Assembly: GCF_025612915.1 (NCBI RefSeq)
Contig: NC_069118.1
Location: forward strand, 17,560,539 to 17,624,538
Direction of reading: 5' to 3'
Length of the DNA stretch: 64,000 bases
DNA from: Magallana angulata
Taxonomy: Eukaryota; Mollusca; Bivalvia; Ostreida; Ostreidae
Shown piece after piece: positions 47,153-58,838 of the stretch. Both the position numbers and the translations under genes were made by a program. The notes under the pieces are model-generated. The model did no database searches. It saw nothing but the letters and a program-made list of their open reading frames with translations, and had not been told where the DNA came from. The stretch's first letter is position 1; each line of letters starts with the position of its first letter.

Positions 47153-48817
47153 TCATTTAAGATATTTAATGACCTTTACATCCCCAGAGTTATACTCGGC
47201 AACATACAAATTATCAAGATTATCAGCACTCATACCGACGAGATTATCGAACATTTTGTTATCGATGTAACGCAATAATTGTCCATCCTGATCCAAAATG
47301 TGTACACAACTATTCCCACCGTCTGCAGTTAAGATCTGACTCAGACTGTTTGTTGTGATGCCACGAGGAATAAAGGGACTCTCCTTTGACTTGGTGGGAT
47401 GGCCGGTGTAACGGAATCGGAGTTTACCAGCCTGATCAACAACTACCACAGCACCAGCTGCACGGTCAGCCACGCAAACATCTAGGTTTCTGTTCTCTGA
47501 TAGGTACTGGATTTTATACTCACATGAGTACAGAGGTTTACCGTTCTCGTCAAATTGAATTGTTTGTTTCTTGATCGCGCCGGCGTATCGTACAATTTTG
47601 GTTTGAGTTTTGGCATCGTCACACATCACTAGCAGAAGATCACCAAAAGACGTTACACACAGATTACCGGGTATCCATCCCTGTAGAATGATTATTTCCT
47701 TTATCTGCCCATTCACTACTTTATTTACAGTTCGGAATTCCCTGTCAGTATATATTAAATATCCTTCACGTGTGACAGCTAAATCATCTGGATATTCTCC
47801 AGATTTTGTTTCAATTGCATTTATGGTGTTCCCATTGATGTTGTAGCATTTTATTTCGCTAACTTCAGCAGACGCCCAGATTTCTTGTTCGCTGTGAAAG
47901 GAAACTTTTCTGAGATTGGTATACCCAGTGTTAAACGTGTTGATGACCACTGGTGTATCCAACAGTTCTCTGGAGGACCCCCTTTGTTTCTTCAAGGTAT
48001 AGCCATTTTTATTTGTGGTAGATTTTAGAGGTTTAATGGATCCAATTAATTTTTTAGCTTCTATTCTATCCACTGGTCTCGGACAAAATGTAGGCACTGT
48101 CACATGAATTTTTGGAGGAAGTTTACCAAATTCAACGTTTTTTGATTGGTATTCTATGACTGTAGACACAACATTGGATTTCCTCTGTAGGTCCTTCAAA
48201 GTTGATAAGTTTTCATTTATCAAAGACTCTATCTGTTTTATCTCTTTTAAATGTTTAATCAAGATGCCCCGATGACTAACTTTGATCTCGTCAATTTCGT
48301 TCTTCATTTGTTCGATAGTTTTATCAATTTCTTTATGCCATTCCTCTCCTTGTTTGGACACTATCGTGGTAATTTTTTCATACTCTCCATCTAAGCTGGC
48401 AATCTGGCTCTCCAGTGCTTTTCTTATTTCTTCATATGTTGGAGAAATTACATTTTCTATTTCTGCTGTATCTTTTTTAATGTTTTCATTCTTCGAATTG
48501 TAGCTGTCCTCGAGGTCTACTACATTATGATCTTTGTGTTCTTTTAATATCGAGCATTTGGCGCAAATAGAATTGTTACATGACATGCATTGCAGTTTGC
48601 ATGTTTCTTTGGAATGTTTCTTACAATTTGGAAAAATCAGGGTGGATTTTCGTTGCTGGAATGGGACAATTTTATGTTTGTCATATTCATCTGAGATGTG
48701 TTCTCCAATACAAGGCTTGCAGAGTTTGACATGGCAATAGTCACAATAATTCTGTACAACGTTATCCTTACAAAGGTCACACCGTACCACGTCCTGGGCA
48801 CTGAGACGAGGATCCAT
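47153..48817 (-). CDS. Copy G: RING-less TRIM-like protein, B-box x2 / coiled coil / NHL propeller
   Basis: Intact 554-codon single-exon frame. The two B-boxes have all sixteen zinc ligands. Residue 35 between C33 and C36 is Pro, and C25-C28 encloses DY where most copies have DF. The coiled coil is about 100-225; the linker reads VEFGKLPPKIHV. The propeller has a 3-residue longer loop (TGHPTKSKESPF) than copies B and E. Its last blades read [35 protein letters not shown] and [20 protein letters not shown]. The propeller is the most distinct of the central group, and the propeller-only fragments share its VVDQAGK form. Its leader intron is of a second type. No signal peptide or membrane segment. 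An immune-related or scaffolding role is inference. Confidence 0.9.
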   Translation of the reverse strand: MDPRLSAQDVVRCDLCKDNVVQNYCDYCHVKLCKPCIGEHISDEYDKHKIVPFQQRKSTLIFPNCKKHSKETCKLQCMSCNNSICAKCSILKEHKDHNVVDLEDSYNSKNENIKKDTAEIENVISPTYEEIRKALESQIASLDGEYEKITTIVSKQGEEWHKEIDKTIEQMKNEIDEIKVSHRGILIKHLKEIKQIESLINENLSTLKDLQRKSNVVSTVIEYQSKNVEFGKLPPKIHVTVPTFCPRPVDRIEAKKLIGSIKPLKSTTNKNGYTLKKQRGSSRELLDTPVVINTFNTGYTNLRKVSFHSEQEIWASAEVSEIKCYNINGNTINAIETKSGEYPDDLAVTREGYLIYTDREFRTVNKVVNGQIKEIIILQGWIPGNLCVTSFGDLLLVMCDDAKTQTKIVRYAGAIKKQTIQFDENGKPLYSCEYKIQYLSENRNLDVCVADRAAGAVVVVDQAGKLRFRYTGHPTKSKESPFIPRGITTNSLSQILTADGGNSCVHILDQDGQLLRYIDNKMFDNLVGMSADNLDNLYVAEYNSGDVKVIKYLK

Positions 48818-49010
48818 CTAGTTTATAAAAAAGTGTAATGCAATTATTATGCGTGCGTCAAAAACGTTTATCATATTTTCAATATAGTTTTCTTGCTTTT
48901 TTTTATATTTTATTATACATTTAATTTACCTATTTTATAGACTGTGTTTACCTGGTTGAATAAAATGGCAGATCTACGTCTCCCAAACTAACGTGTCAGC
49001 TGACAAAAGA
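48818..49010 (-). promoter_or_regulatory. Leader intron, 5' exon and promoter module of copy G
   Basis: Intron 48818-48951, exon end at 48952 (CCAG|GTAAAC), CTGCCATTTT variant at about 48963-48972 and GTCAGCTGAC palindrome at about 48996-49005. Candidate Rel site GGTTTTTCC at 49063-49071. The intron carries TGCAATTATTATGCGTGCGT, shared only with the two orphan 5' ends. Confidence 0.65.
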
Positions 49011-51195
49011 TTTTGTAAAAACCACTTGACACATGAAAGATACATGAAAAGATTATGTACCTGGAAAAACCTATTTGTCCCGATTTTCGTTTTGTGATAG
49101 CGGTTATCAGTTATTTACCTTTAAACATTGTAGTCAGTGGTATGCATTTTTAAATACGTTTTCACGAGTTTGAAATTAATAAAAAAAAATACAATATACA
49201 AATGAGATGAACATGTGCATTTATCTCATTGCTATGGGTTATTATAAAATTACTGGAAGGGGTTATAGGATTTTAATCAAACGTTCTATCAAAACTTGGT
49301 TGTCCTTTATAAAAATGTCCAAGGCGTGTACAGACTACATGTATACAATGAATGTGCACTTAATAACAATATTATTACATGTATATGACGTTTTTGAAAC
49401 TATTGATCGATATCATGCATGTACTAGATGTTTGAGTACAGATAATCAGATAGTATATGGTACATAATCATGACTGTGCTCGATTCTAAATTGCCTAAAT
49501 AAATGCACATGAGATTTCTGTAAAAAAAAAATGACTTAAAAAAATTACATGACGTTTGTGTACGGATGAATCACTGCCATTCAGTCAAAATATATACGCC
49601 TTATGCAAACAATAAACTAAACATAGTGTAACATTCGATAAACTAGGTTAATCGGCTGCACTCTGTAGTTTACTGACAGAAAACTAGTTACAACGTTTAT
49701 CTATATTTCATATCTTTAAACAATCGTTAATACATTTATGTGGGTATTTTTAATGTAAACAATGTATAATACAATAAACAACTATTTGCGATCGCAAAAA
49801 AAGTTTATTTGTTGAATATAAATTAAGGGTTGAGAAACTCTGATTAACATAAAATTCTCTTAAATATAGTTGTTTAGAGTGTAAATTGTAGTTTACAGAT
49901 TGGAGTAGTATCATCAGCATAACATATGATATATAATACATGTAACTATAATATAATATAATATAATATAATATAATATAATATAATATAATATAATATA
50001 ATATAATATAATATAATATAATATAATATAATATAATATATAATAAATATAATATAATATATCATAATATAATATAATGTAATATATTATAATATAATAT
50101 AATATATTAATTTTGAACACAGTGCGTTATTACCACATTTCATATAAGTAACTATAATGTTTATTTCTAAACAGATAAATGAAGATGTTGTATTACCTAA
50201 TAATGCTTATCCTCCCAAGTTCTTATACATCATATCAGAGACAGACGCACATTGCAGAGGTATGTCGATAGATTACAAGGATCTGATAAGACTCTATAAC
50301 TAGTAGTAAATGATAAGATTATCAGTACTTCTTTGATAGGTATTCACGTCCGATAATCATCGATTCCTATGATTCATGCATTATGCGTTCTTGACTTATA
50401 AATATTTTTTAGCCTCTGATGCGATTTGAGATAATGACCCCGACCACCTTTACATAGACCAGGAGTTTTGTTTAATTGGTGCTGGGACGGGGCTAGGTCG
50501 TTTCTAAACACAGCGTCCATAATAGAATTATTGTGATAGGGTTCTGACCTACATTAATGTGTATTTTTTGTCTCCCTTTAGCAATACAATTAAAAAACGC
50601 CCGCATCCGATGACATAACGCCTTAAAATGTCTTTGTGATTATCATATGTAGCATTTAATTCTTTTATTTAATATGCACAAACGTCAAAAGTACCAGTAA
50701 TTAATGATATGGGACACTTATAGATGAACTTTATTGCAATTTAATAATACGTTTTTGATATGTATGCATTTTTATTTACGATTTTTCGTTAATTTGATTC
50801 ATTGATTACATTAAAATATGATTAAACTATGAAATATATTGATTCAAACTCTTTATTGTTTAATCATCATCTATGGCAAATATAATTTTATATATAAAAT
50901 TATGTTACCTAAAGATGTTTTTGAATGCCGACATATATATCATGATAAAGGCAGTGATACACCATCTGACACTTTTACGTGTGTAAAAAATAATTTATAT
51001 AAATGTGTAGAGAAAAAAATTATACATGGAACAGTTTAAAACTCTAAATATACAGTACTTCATATATTTCAATATATTACATGAAGTATAAATAATGAAG
51101 AACAAAATTCAGACATTTGCTCTTGAAAAAAGCCCAGTGAATTTATGTTAATCAATCAAGGCGAGACGGAAAACCAATTATTTACACATTGTCGT
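49011..51195. other. Flank between copies G and H
   Basis: 49010-50280 is paralogous to 27746-29500. From about 50287 to 51150 the sequence is not shared with the other blocks and no gene is recognised. Confidence 0.55.
49948..50108 (+). repeat. (ATAAT)n pentanucleotide microsatellite
   Basis: About 19 uninterrupted ATAAT-type units up to about 50043, then degenerate ones. Paralogous AT tracts at 16880, 28877 and 40416 have other lengths and compositions. Confidence 0.9.
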
Positions 51196-52853
51196 TTATT
51201 GAAGATATTTGATGACCTTTACATCTCCAGTCCTGTACTCGGGAACAAACAAATTGTCAAGTGTATCAAGAGACAGGCCAAAAGGTTCATTGATTCCATC
51301 GATGAAACTCAAGAACTGTCCATCCTGATTCAGAATGTGGATACTAAGGTTGCCAAAATCTGCTACCAATATCTGACTCTGACTGTTTGTTGTGATGCCA
51401 CGAGTCGAGGAATAAACGGACTATCCTTCAATGGATGACCGGTGTAACGGAATCGGAGTTTCCAGGCCTGACTAACAACAACCACTGCACCGGCTGCACG
51501 GTCAGCCACGCATATATCTAGATTTCTGTTTTCTGTTATGTACTTGATTTTATAATCACCAGAGAACAGATGTTTACCGTTCTTCTCATATTGAATCGTT
51601 TGTTTCACAACTGAGCCTGAGTATCGAACAACTTTGTATTCAGTTTTGGCCTCATCACACATCACTACCAGAAGATCACCGGAGGAAGTTACGCACATAT
51701 TACAAGGTATCCATCCTTGTAAAGTAATTATTTCTTCTATCTGACTATTCACTACTTTATTTACAGTCTTCAATTCCCAATCACTAAATAGTAAACAACC
51801 ATCACGTGTAAATGCTATATCAGTAGGATCTTCTCCAGATTTTGTTTTGATTGCATTGATAGAGTTACCTTTAAAGTTGAAACATTTTATTTCGCTAACT
51901 TCAGCAGACGCCCATATTTCTTGTTCGCTGTAAAAGGAAACATTTCTGAGATTGGTATACCCAGTGTTAAACGTGTTGATGACCACTGGTGTATTCAACA
52001 GTTCTCTGGAGGACCCTGTTTGTTTTTTCATCGCGTAGCCATTTTCATATGTGGTAGAGGTTAGAGGTTTAATGGATCCAATCCATTTTTCAGCTTCTAT
52101 TCTATCCACTGGCCTCGGACAAAATGTAGGCACTGCCACTTGAATTTTTGGAGGAAGTTTACCAAATTCGTTGTTTTTTGAACTGTATTCCATGATTGTA
52201 GACACAACATTGGATTCCCTCTGTAGGTCCTTCAAAGTTAATAAGTTTTCTTTTATCATAGACGCTATCTGTTTTATCTCTTTTAAATGCTTCATCAAGA
52301 TGTCCCGATGGCTTACTTTGATCTCGTCAATTTCGTTCCTCATTTGTTCGATAGCTCTATCAATTTCTTTATGCCATTCCTCTCCTTGTTTGGACATTAT
52401 TGTGTTAATTTTTTCATACCCTCCATCTAGGCTGGCAATCTTGCTCTCCAATGCTTTTCTTATTTCTTCATATGTTGGAGAAATTACAGTTTCTATTTCT
52501 TCTGTATCTTTTTTAATGTTTTCTTTCTTCGAATTGTAGCTGTCTTCTAAGTCTACTACATTATGATCTTTGTAATCTTTTAATATCGAGCATTTGGCGC
52601 AAATAGAATTGTTACATGACAAGCATTGCAGTTTGCATGTTTCTTTGGAATGTTTCTTACAACTTGGAAAAATCAGGGTGGATTTTCGTTGCTGGAATGG
52701 GACAATTTTATGTTTGTCATATTCATCTTAGATGTGTTCTCCTATACATAGCTTACACAGTTTGACATGACAGAGGTCACAATAATTCTGTACAACGTTA
52801 TCCTTACAAAGGTCACACCGTACCACGTCCTGGGCACTAAGACCAGGATCCAT
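51196..52853 (-). pseudogene. Copy H: B-box/NHL gene with early stop, frameshift and lost promoter
   Basis: The sequence aligns end to end with the intact copies. In B-box 1, the EHISDEYD stretch reads EHI-stop (about 52729). Near the C-terminus a 5-bp insertion (CGAGTCGAGG, about 51402-51411) shifts the frame before the last two blades. A 419-codon frame (51363-52622) spans end of B-box 2, coiled coil and most of the propeller, without ATG. The 5' exon, CCGCCATTTT and the palindrome have been deleted. Three independent lesions make this a secure pseudogene. Confidence 0.9.
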
Positions 52854-53021
52854 CTATTTTACAAAAGAGTGTACATGTAATACAGCATTTATCTGTGCAT
52901 CAAAATACGTTATATATATCATAACTGGAAAAACCTAATTGTTCTGACTTTCGTTTTGTGATGTATTTACCTTTAAATGTTCAATGCATGCATGTGCATT
53001 GATAAGTTTTCATTCTATTTA
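52854..53021 (-). promoter_or_regulatory. Deleted promoter remnant of copy H
   Basis: The leader intron is cut after CATCAAAATACGTTA and joined at about 52911-52916 to TATATCATAACTGGAAAAAC, which in other copies lies beyond the 5' exon. About 300 bp including donor, CCGCCATTTT and GTCAGCTGAC are missing. The GGTTTTTCC site remains. Confidence 0.75.
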
Positions 53022-53350
53022 TACCATCGTTCATGTTTCTATCATATAACCTATATTAATTTTTTTTAACCAGTCTACACTGCTCTGTTTTTGCCAATTT
53101 AAAAGACAATATCATAACAACATGTTGAATTGAAAGGAGCATTTTATTACAAATGCCAATGTAAAAAGTAAATGTAGCGGTATTGTCCGCTATCAAACTG
53201 TATGTTACACCTGTCACAATGAAAAATAAAACAACCAAAAAGATACAGTATCATGAATATAAAAATTAAACAGACATGTACGCAATAAAAAACACATGAC
53301 CGAGGAATGGCAATAAAGATGGGACTACACTGAGTATATCTATATGAAAA
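53022..53350. mobile_element. Insertion of unknown class, 329 bp, with 11-bp target duplication
   Basis: Flanked by perfect CATTCTATTTA repeats (53011-53021 and 53351-53361). The same insertion is at 57267-57582 upstream of copy I; copy F has the unoccupied site (43463-43473). The direct-repeat length suggests retroposition. No tRNA promoter boxes or A-tail are obvious, and a short minus-strand frame (MVVLFFIVTGVTYS) is not recognised. Could be a SINE without a recognisable head, or a retroposed transcript. Confidence 0.6.
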
Positions 53351-53361
53351 CATTCTATTTA

Positions 53362-54471
53362 AATTTAATGTACATTAAGTAATATATAGACTATTCTCAT
53401 TCAACAAATATGATGTGTGAAAATGTATAAGCGCTCATTGATTTAAGTTATTTTAGAATTACTGGGTTAAGACTCAATAAAATATTTCCTTCCACTTCGT
53501 ACAATTTCCTCTATTTCTTACGAGAAATGATTGAAATTCACAATTGTATAGTATCCGACAGGACTGAAATCTACAGGATCAATCGGTCGAAACCTTCATC
53601 GACCTAATAAAAAATCACGGACTGAACGAAAAATCATGATAATCTTAGACTTAAATTCCCTTATAAGACGTTATTAAATATAACGTTCCACCGGGTCCCC
53701 ATAAACTTCCCCGCCTGGCGGGCCTTCCTGGCTGCATGAGCCACAAACCTCAGGTTGTAAGGGTGGCACCCCCAGGTGTACACCTTGTTACTGTGTGTTA
53801 CTCCTCAATTCCTTTATATTTCATTGAAAATGACAGTTTAAAACATAGTTGATTTTTCATTGTGTTTACCAACAATTTTAGCCCCGGTACACCCTATCAA
53901 ACAAAGATAGTGTTATGAAGCATCTTTGAAAGAATTAAATTTTGTGAACATGTTGGCACCTTTCATTGACTAGATCTTGACATTAGGGTATTGTTTCTAC
54001 TATGTCTGGTTTCATCGATATATTTGATGATACTTTTTTCAGACGAAAGTTTCGATAATGGAGAGTCAGGTTCTGAGAGCCTCACTATAATATCATCTGA
54101 CGATAACAAAGACAATGAAAAAGAAATTCAAGCAACCCGCTGAACCCGCTAGCACCCCATCGGTCATCTATTTTAGACGTCGTTGATGTTCCGCCTTTTT
54201 TTGTGATGTGGGACCGTCCCACTTTCTATTGAACACAGTAAATGAGAAGGATTTCTTCGAGTTATTGTTCAGTGAAAGCTGTTTTCATCAAAAAACCGAA
54301 GGGACAAATATATAAGCATATCCAAACTTAATCCAATAAAAATGTTCATTTTACGTAAAGATATTACCATAAAACATTTCTGTTATTTTTTCCCTGATAA
54401 ATAACAAAAAACATGAAACCACCCCGCTGGATTTTGACTGTAAAATTAAGACATAGTTTTGGACATGCAAA

Positions 54472-54474
<3 letters not shown>
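53362..54474. other. Upstream flank of copy H, then unshared sequence
   Basis: To about 53680 this follows 57590-57910. From there to 54474 the sequence is unique in the window. It starts with a GC-rich patch (CCCGCCTGGCGGG palindrome, about 53710). An acidic open stretch after an AG (about 54043-54144, reading SESLTIISSDDNKDNEKEI) looks like a stray exon fragment, but nothing supports a gene. Confidence 0.45.

Positions 54475-54535
<61 letters not shown>
54475..54535 (+). repeat. (TC)n microsatellite
   Basis: About 30 units; followed by the duplicated block described next. Confidence 0.95.
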
Positions 54536-54894
<359 letters not shown>

Positions 54895-55161
54895 AATATC
54901 CATTCCTATTCCCAGAAATTGCTGCTTGCAATTGTCACATGCCAAAACATTTGTCGTGGTGAGTGTTATAATGACTGGCACTTAAAAAACATGAGTGAAT
55001 AAAATTAATGATATATTTTTTATACATAAGAACATAACAAAACCGAAGTAATGAACATTTGTGAAGAAATATATGTTTTGAATATTTTTGATCACACAAC
55101 ATAGTTAATAAACTGCATTCAGTCAAGAATGACGTCAAGTCATAAATCAAGGTGGGTACGT

Positions 55162-56826
55162 TCATTTAAGATATCTGATGACCTTGATATATCCAGTGTT
55201 GTACTCGGCAACATACAAGTTGTCAAGTAAATCAACACATATACCGTTAGGATCATCCAACATTCTGTTATCGATGTGACGTAAAAATTGTCCATCTTGA
55301 TCTAGAACGTGTATACATATAACGCCACCGTCTGCTGTTAATATCTGACTTTGACTGTCTGTTGTGATGCCACGAGGAACAAACGGATTCGTCTTTGACT
55401 TGAAGGGGTGGCCGGTGTAACGGAATCGGAGTTTCCCGAACTCATTAACAACTACTACTGCACTGGCTGCACAGTCAGCCACGCATATATCTAGGTTTCT
55501 GTTTTCTGTAATGTATTTTACTTTGTCATCCCCTGAGTACAGAGGTTTACCGTTCTCTTCATATTGAATTGTTTGTTTCTTTGTTGACCCTGAGTATCGG
55601 ACAACTTTGCATTGAGTTTTGTCACAATCATACATCACTATCAGAAGATCACTGCAGGAGGTGATACACATTTCACCGGGTATCCATTCTCGTGGTTTTA
55701 TTATTTCATATATCTGCCCATTCACCACTTTATAAACTGTTCGCAATATCCAGTCGCTATAAAGTAAACATCCGTCATGTGTTACAGATATATCATGTGG
55801 CCATTCTCCAGATTTTGTTTTGATTGCATTGGTCGACATTCCTTTATCATTGAAGCATTTTATTTTGTTAACTTCAGCAGATGTCCATATTTCTTGTTTG
55901 TTGTAAAAGAGAACACCTCGGAGATTTTCATACCCAGTGTTAAACACATTGATGACTTCTGGTGTATCCAACAGTTCTCTGGATGACCCATTTTGTTTCT
56001 TCAATGTGTACCCAATTTTATCCGTAGTAGAGGTCAGAGGTTTGGTGGATCCTATCATTTCATAAACTTTCCCACTATCTATTGGCTTGGGACAAAATAA
56101 AGGTAATGAAACTTTAACTTGTGGAGGAAGTTTACTTAATTCTTTGTTTTTTGATTTGTATTCCATAATTGCAGATACAAGATTGGATTCCAGCTGCATG
56201 TCTTTCAAAGTGCGTAGATTTTCTCTTATCAGTAATTCTATATCTGTGATCTCTTTTAAATGTTTTTTCAAGATTTTTCGGTGATCAATTTTCATTTCGA
56301 TTATTTCGTCCTTTATTTGATTGATAATTCTATCAACTTCTTTATGCCATTTCTCTCCTTGTTTGGACATTATTGTTGTAATTTTTTCATACTCTTCGTC
56401 TAGGCTGGCAATCTGGCTCTCCAAAGCTTTCCTTATTTCTTCATATGTTGGAAAAATTATTTTTTCAATTTCTTCTGTATCTTTTCCAATGTTTGCTTTC
56501 TTTGAATTGTAGCTGTCCTCGAGGTCTACTACATTATGATATTTGTGTTCTTTTAATATCGAGCATTTGGCGCAAATAGAATTGTTACATGACAAGCATT
56601 GCAGTTTGCATGTTTCTTTGGAATGTTTCTTACAACTTGGAAAAATCAGGGTGGATTTTCGTTGCTGGAATGGGACAATTTTATGTTTGTCATATTCATC
56701 TGAGATGTGTTCTCCTATACATTGCTTACATAGTTTGACATGGCAATAGTCACAATAATTCTGTACAACTTTATCCTTACAAAGGTCACACCGTACCACG
56801 TCCTGGGCACTGAGACGAGGATCCAT
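55162..56826 (-). CDS. Copy I: RING-less TRIM-like protein, B-box x2 / coiled coil / NHL propeller (mosaic)
   Basis: Intact 554-codon single-exon frame with all B-box zinc ligands; residue 35 is Gln. The first 160 or so residues are almost the same as G and H. From about 165 on (IINQIKDEIIEMKIDHRKIL) it diverges sharply and stays the most distant intact copy through the propeller (KPREWIPGEMCITS, ADCAASAVVVVNEFGKL). Parts of the coiled-coil/linker segment (LRTL.D.Q, GKV..MIGS, PEVI) resemble copy A at the other end of the array. The likely history is an old copy whose 5' part was overwritten by gene conversion. The last two NHL blades are well kept (ILTADGGVICIHVLDQDGQF). It is the copy nearest the RCC1-type gene. 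Function as for copy B, by inference. Confidence 0.9.
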   Translation of the reverse strand: MDPRLSAQDVVRCDLCKDKVVQNYCDYCHVKLCKQCIGEHISDEYDKHKIVPFQQRKSTLIFPSCKKHSKETCKLQCLSCNNSICAKCSILKEHKYHNVVDLEDSYNSKKANIGKDTEEIEKIIFPTYEEIRKALESQIASLDEEYEKITTIMSKQGEKWHKEVDRIINQIKDEIIEMKIDHRKILKKHLKEITDIELLIRENLRTLKDMQLESNLVSAIMEYKSKNKELSKLPPQVKVSLPLFCPKPIDSGKVYEMIGSTKPLTSTTDKIGYTLKKQNGSSRELLDTPEVINVFNTGYENLRGVLFYNKQEIWTSAEVNKIKCFNDKGMSTNAIKTKSGEWPHDISVTHDGCLLYSDWILRTVYKVVNGQIYEIIKPREWIPGEMCITSCSDLLIVMYDCDKTQCKVVRYSGSTKKQTIQYEENGKPLYSGDDKVKYITENRNLDICVADCAASAVVVVNEFGKLRFRYTGHPFKSKTNPFVPRGITTDSQSQILTADGGVICIHVLDQDGQFLRHIDNRMLDDPNGICVDLLDNLYVAEYNTGYIKVIRYLK

Positions 56827-57015
56827 CTAATTTACAAAAGAATGTACATGTAATACAACATTTATTTGTGCATCAAATTTATTTTAAAATAGTTTTTCTG
56901 TTATTTTAGCTTTTGAATATATACTCTAAATGAAAATAAATGAGAGACAGTGTTTACCTTGTTGGATAAAATGGCGGATCCTGGTCACCCCGACTACCAA
57001 GTCAGCTGACAGAGG
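56827..57015 (-). promoter_or_regulatory. Leader intron, 5' exon and promoter module of copy I
   Basis: Intron 56827-56957, exon end at 56958, CCGCCATTTT at about 56969-56978 and palindrome GTCAGCTGAC at about 57000-57009. Candidate Rel site at 57172-57180. Confidence 0.65.
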
Positions 57016-58337
57016 AAATTACATATAATGTAATTTGAATTTTTTAAGTTAATAAATTTCTTCTACTGATATTATGTTTTTAAGTAAACAAGTTATCCCT
57101 CCATCTCGATTAAACAAGTACTAAAATTCTGTAAAGAATTGTTTACACCTGGACAGTAATATATCATAACTGGAAAAACCTAATTGTCCTGACTTTCGTT
57201 TTGTGATGTATTTACCTTTAAATATTTGATGCATGCATGTTCATTGATAAGTTTTCATTCTATTTATACCATCGTTCATGTTTATATCATATAACTTATA
57301 TTAATTTTTTCAACCAGTCTACAATGCTCTGTTTTTTTGCCAATTTGAAAGACAATATTAACAACATGTTGAATTGAAAAGAGCATTTTATTACAAATGC
57401 CAATGTAAAATGTAAATGTAGCGGTATTGTCCGCTATCAAACTGTATGTTACACCTGTCACAATGAAAAATAAAACAACCAAAAAGATAAAGTATCATGA
57501 ATATAAAAATTGTACATACACAATAAAAAACACATGACTAAGGAATGGCAAAAAAGAAGGGACTACTATATCTATATGAAAACAGTCTATATAAATTTAC
57601 TGTACATTAAGTAATATATAGACTATTCTCATTCAACAAATAATTAGATGTGTGAAAATGTATAAGCGCTCATTGATTTAAGTTATTTTAGAATTACTGG
57701 GTTGACTCAATAAAATATTTCCTTCCACTTCGTACAATTTCCTCTATTTCATACGAGAAATGTTTGAAATTCACAATTGTATAGTATCTGACAGGACTGA
57801 AATCTACAGGATCCAGTGCTATCGATCGGTCGAAACCTTCATCGACCTAAAAAAAAAAAATCACGGACTGAACGAAAAATCATGATAATCTTAGACTCAA
57901 ATTTCCATATAAGACGTTATTAGATATTTCTTATATCTATTATGTAAACATACTGATGTACATTAAACAATAATTTTGTAACTTTTTTTTACTTTTTACG
58001 ATCAATTCATAATTTTTTTTTTAAAGAAAGATGTAAATATAATAGCAAACATTGTGTATTGTTCAGGCAAATATGTAGAAAAACTATATGTGCATATATT
58101 AATGATGAAAAGTAATCTATACTCAAATTTCCTGTGCATTGTACATGCATTATATTGGAAAATCTGTTAACAATCGTTATGTATGTACTAGTACAATATT
58201 GGACAATCTGTGCACATCCTTTATTTACATATATTACGTATTGGTCAATATGTAGGTGCATATTTGTCATAAACATATAGGCTACTATAGCGATCAATAG
58301 ATACACATTCGTCATATTAGTATCGATACATAAAGGA
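57016..58337. other. Upstream flank of copy I
   Basis: Paralogous to the other upstream flanks. Holds the 316-bp insertion (57267-57582). The poly-G tract is absent (ACTGGGTTGACT at about 57696). Non-coding. Confidence 0.65.
57267..57582. mobile_element. Insertion of unknown class, second copy (316 bp)
   Basis: Same element and site as 53022-53350. The left target repeat CATTCTATTTA is intact (57256-57266); the right has drifted to CAGTCTATATA. Confidence 0.55.
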
Positions 58338-58838
58338 TAATACATACCCTTTTCCATATCACAGCCAGTATCAGCCCGAAGGATGATATTGGTCGAGGGC
58401 TGATACAGGCTGTAATATGGGAAAAGGGTATCCATTATTATATTTATTAACTTAGTAATAAATTTAAAGAAAACATCAACTTGAACAAATTGATTTTAAG
58501 TATTATTTGAAAGTCTGTACATGTATTAAATAAAATATGAAATCTTATTGTTTTACCAAACATGTAGCTACAGAATCGAAATTTCCTCAGTTTTTAAAAT
58601 CAACTTCTCTAAAACATTTACTAGCATTTGAAGTTTTCAACTGCACTTAAAAATGTCGACTGTAAAAAATGTTTTATTTTTTCGTCTGTAAACATGCACA
58701 AATGCTGAAACGAAGAAAGAGGCAGAGGAGTTCCGCAAGGGGTGTGATACGGATCCGTATCAGCCCCTAGGGCTGATAACCTGTATCAGCCCCGGAGGCC
58801 GATATACGAGTTTTGTGATGTCATCTGTATCACATATG
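58338..58838 (-). mobile_element. Foldback-type cassette of about 500 bp, orientation 2
   Basis: Reverse complement of 44197-44692 along its whole length. It begins with the ACCCTTTTCCATATCACAGC hairpin and ends with GATGTCATCTGTATCACATA. Outer flanks (ACACATTCGTCAT on the left, TATCTTATTAGGCTG on the right) are in the same orientation at both loci. Confidence 0.65.

Noticed and set aside
49914-50120. 68-codon frame made of Tyr/Ile repeats
   Set aside because: Translation of the ATAAT microsatellite.
54043-54144. Acidic exon-like stretch after an AG
   Set aside because: Short, stops soon after, no donor or second exon, and no recognisable family.
58007-58435. 142-codon minus-strand frame
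   Set aside because: Spans array flank and the foldback cassette; the paralogous frames at 20763 and 44576 are short and not colinear, so it is chance.
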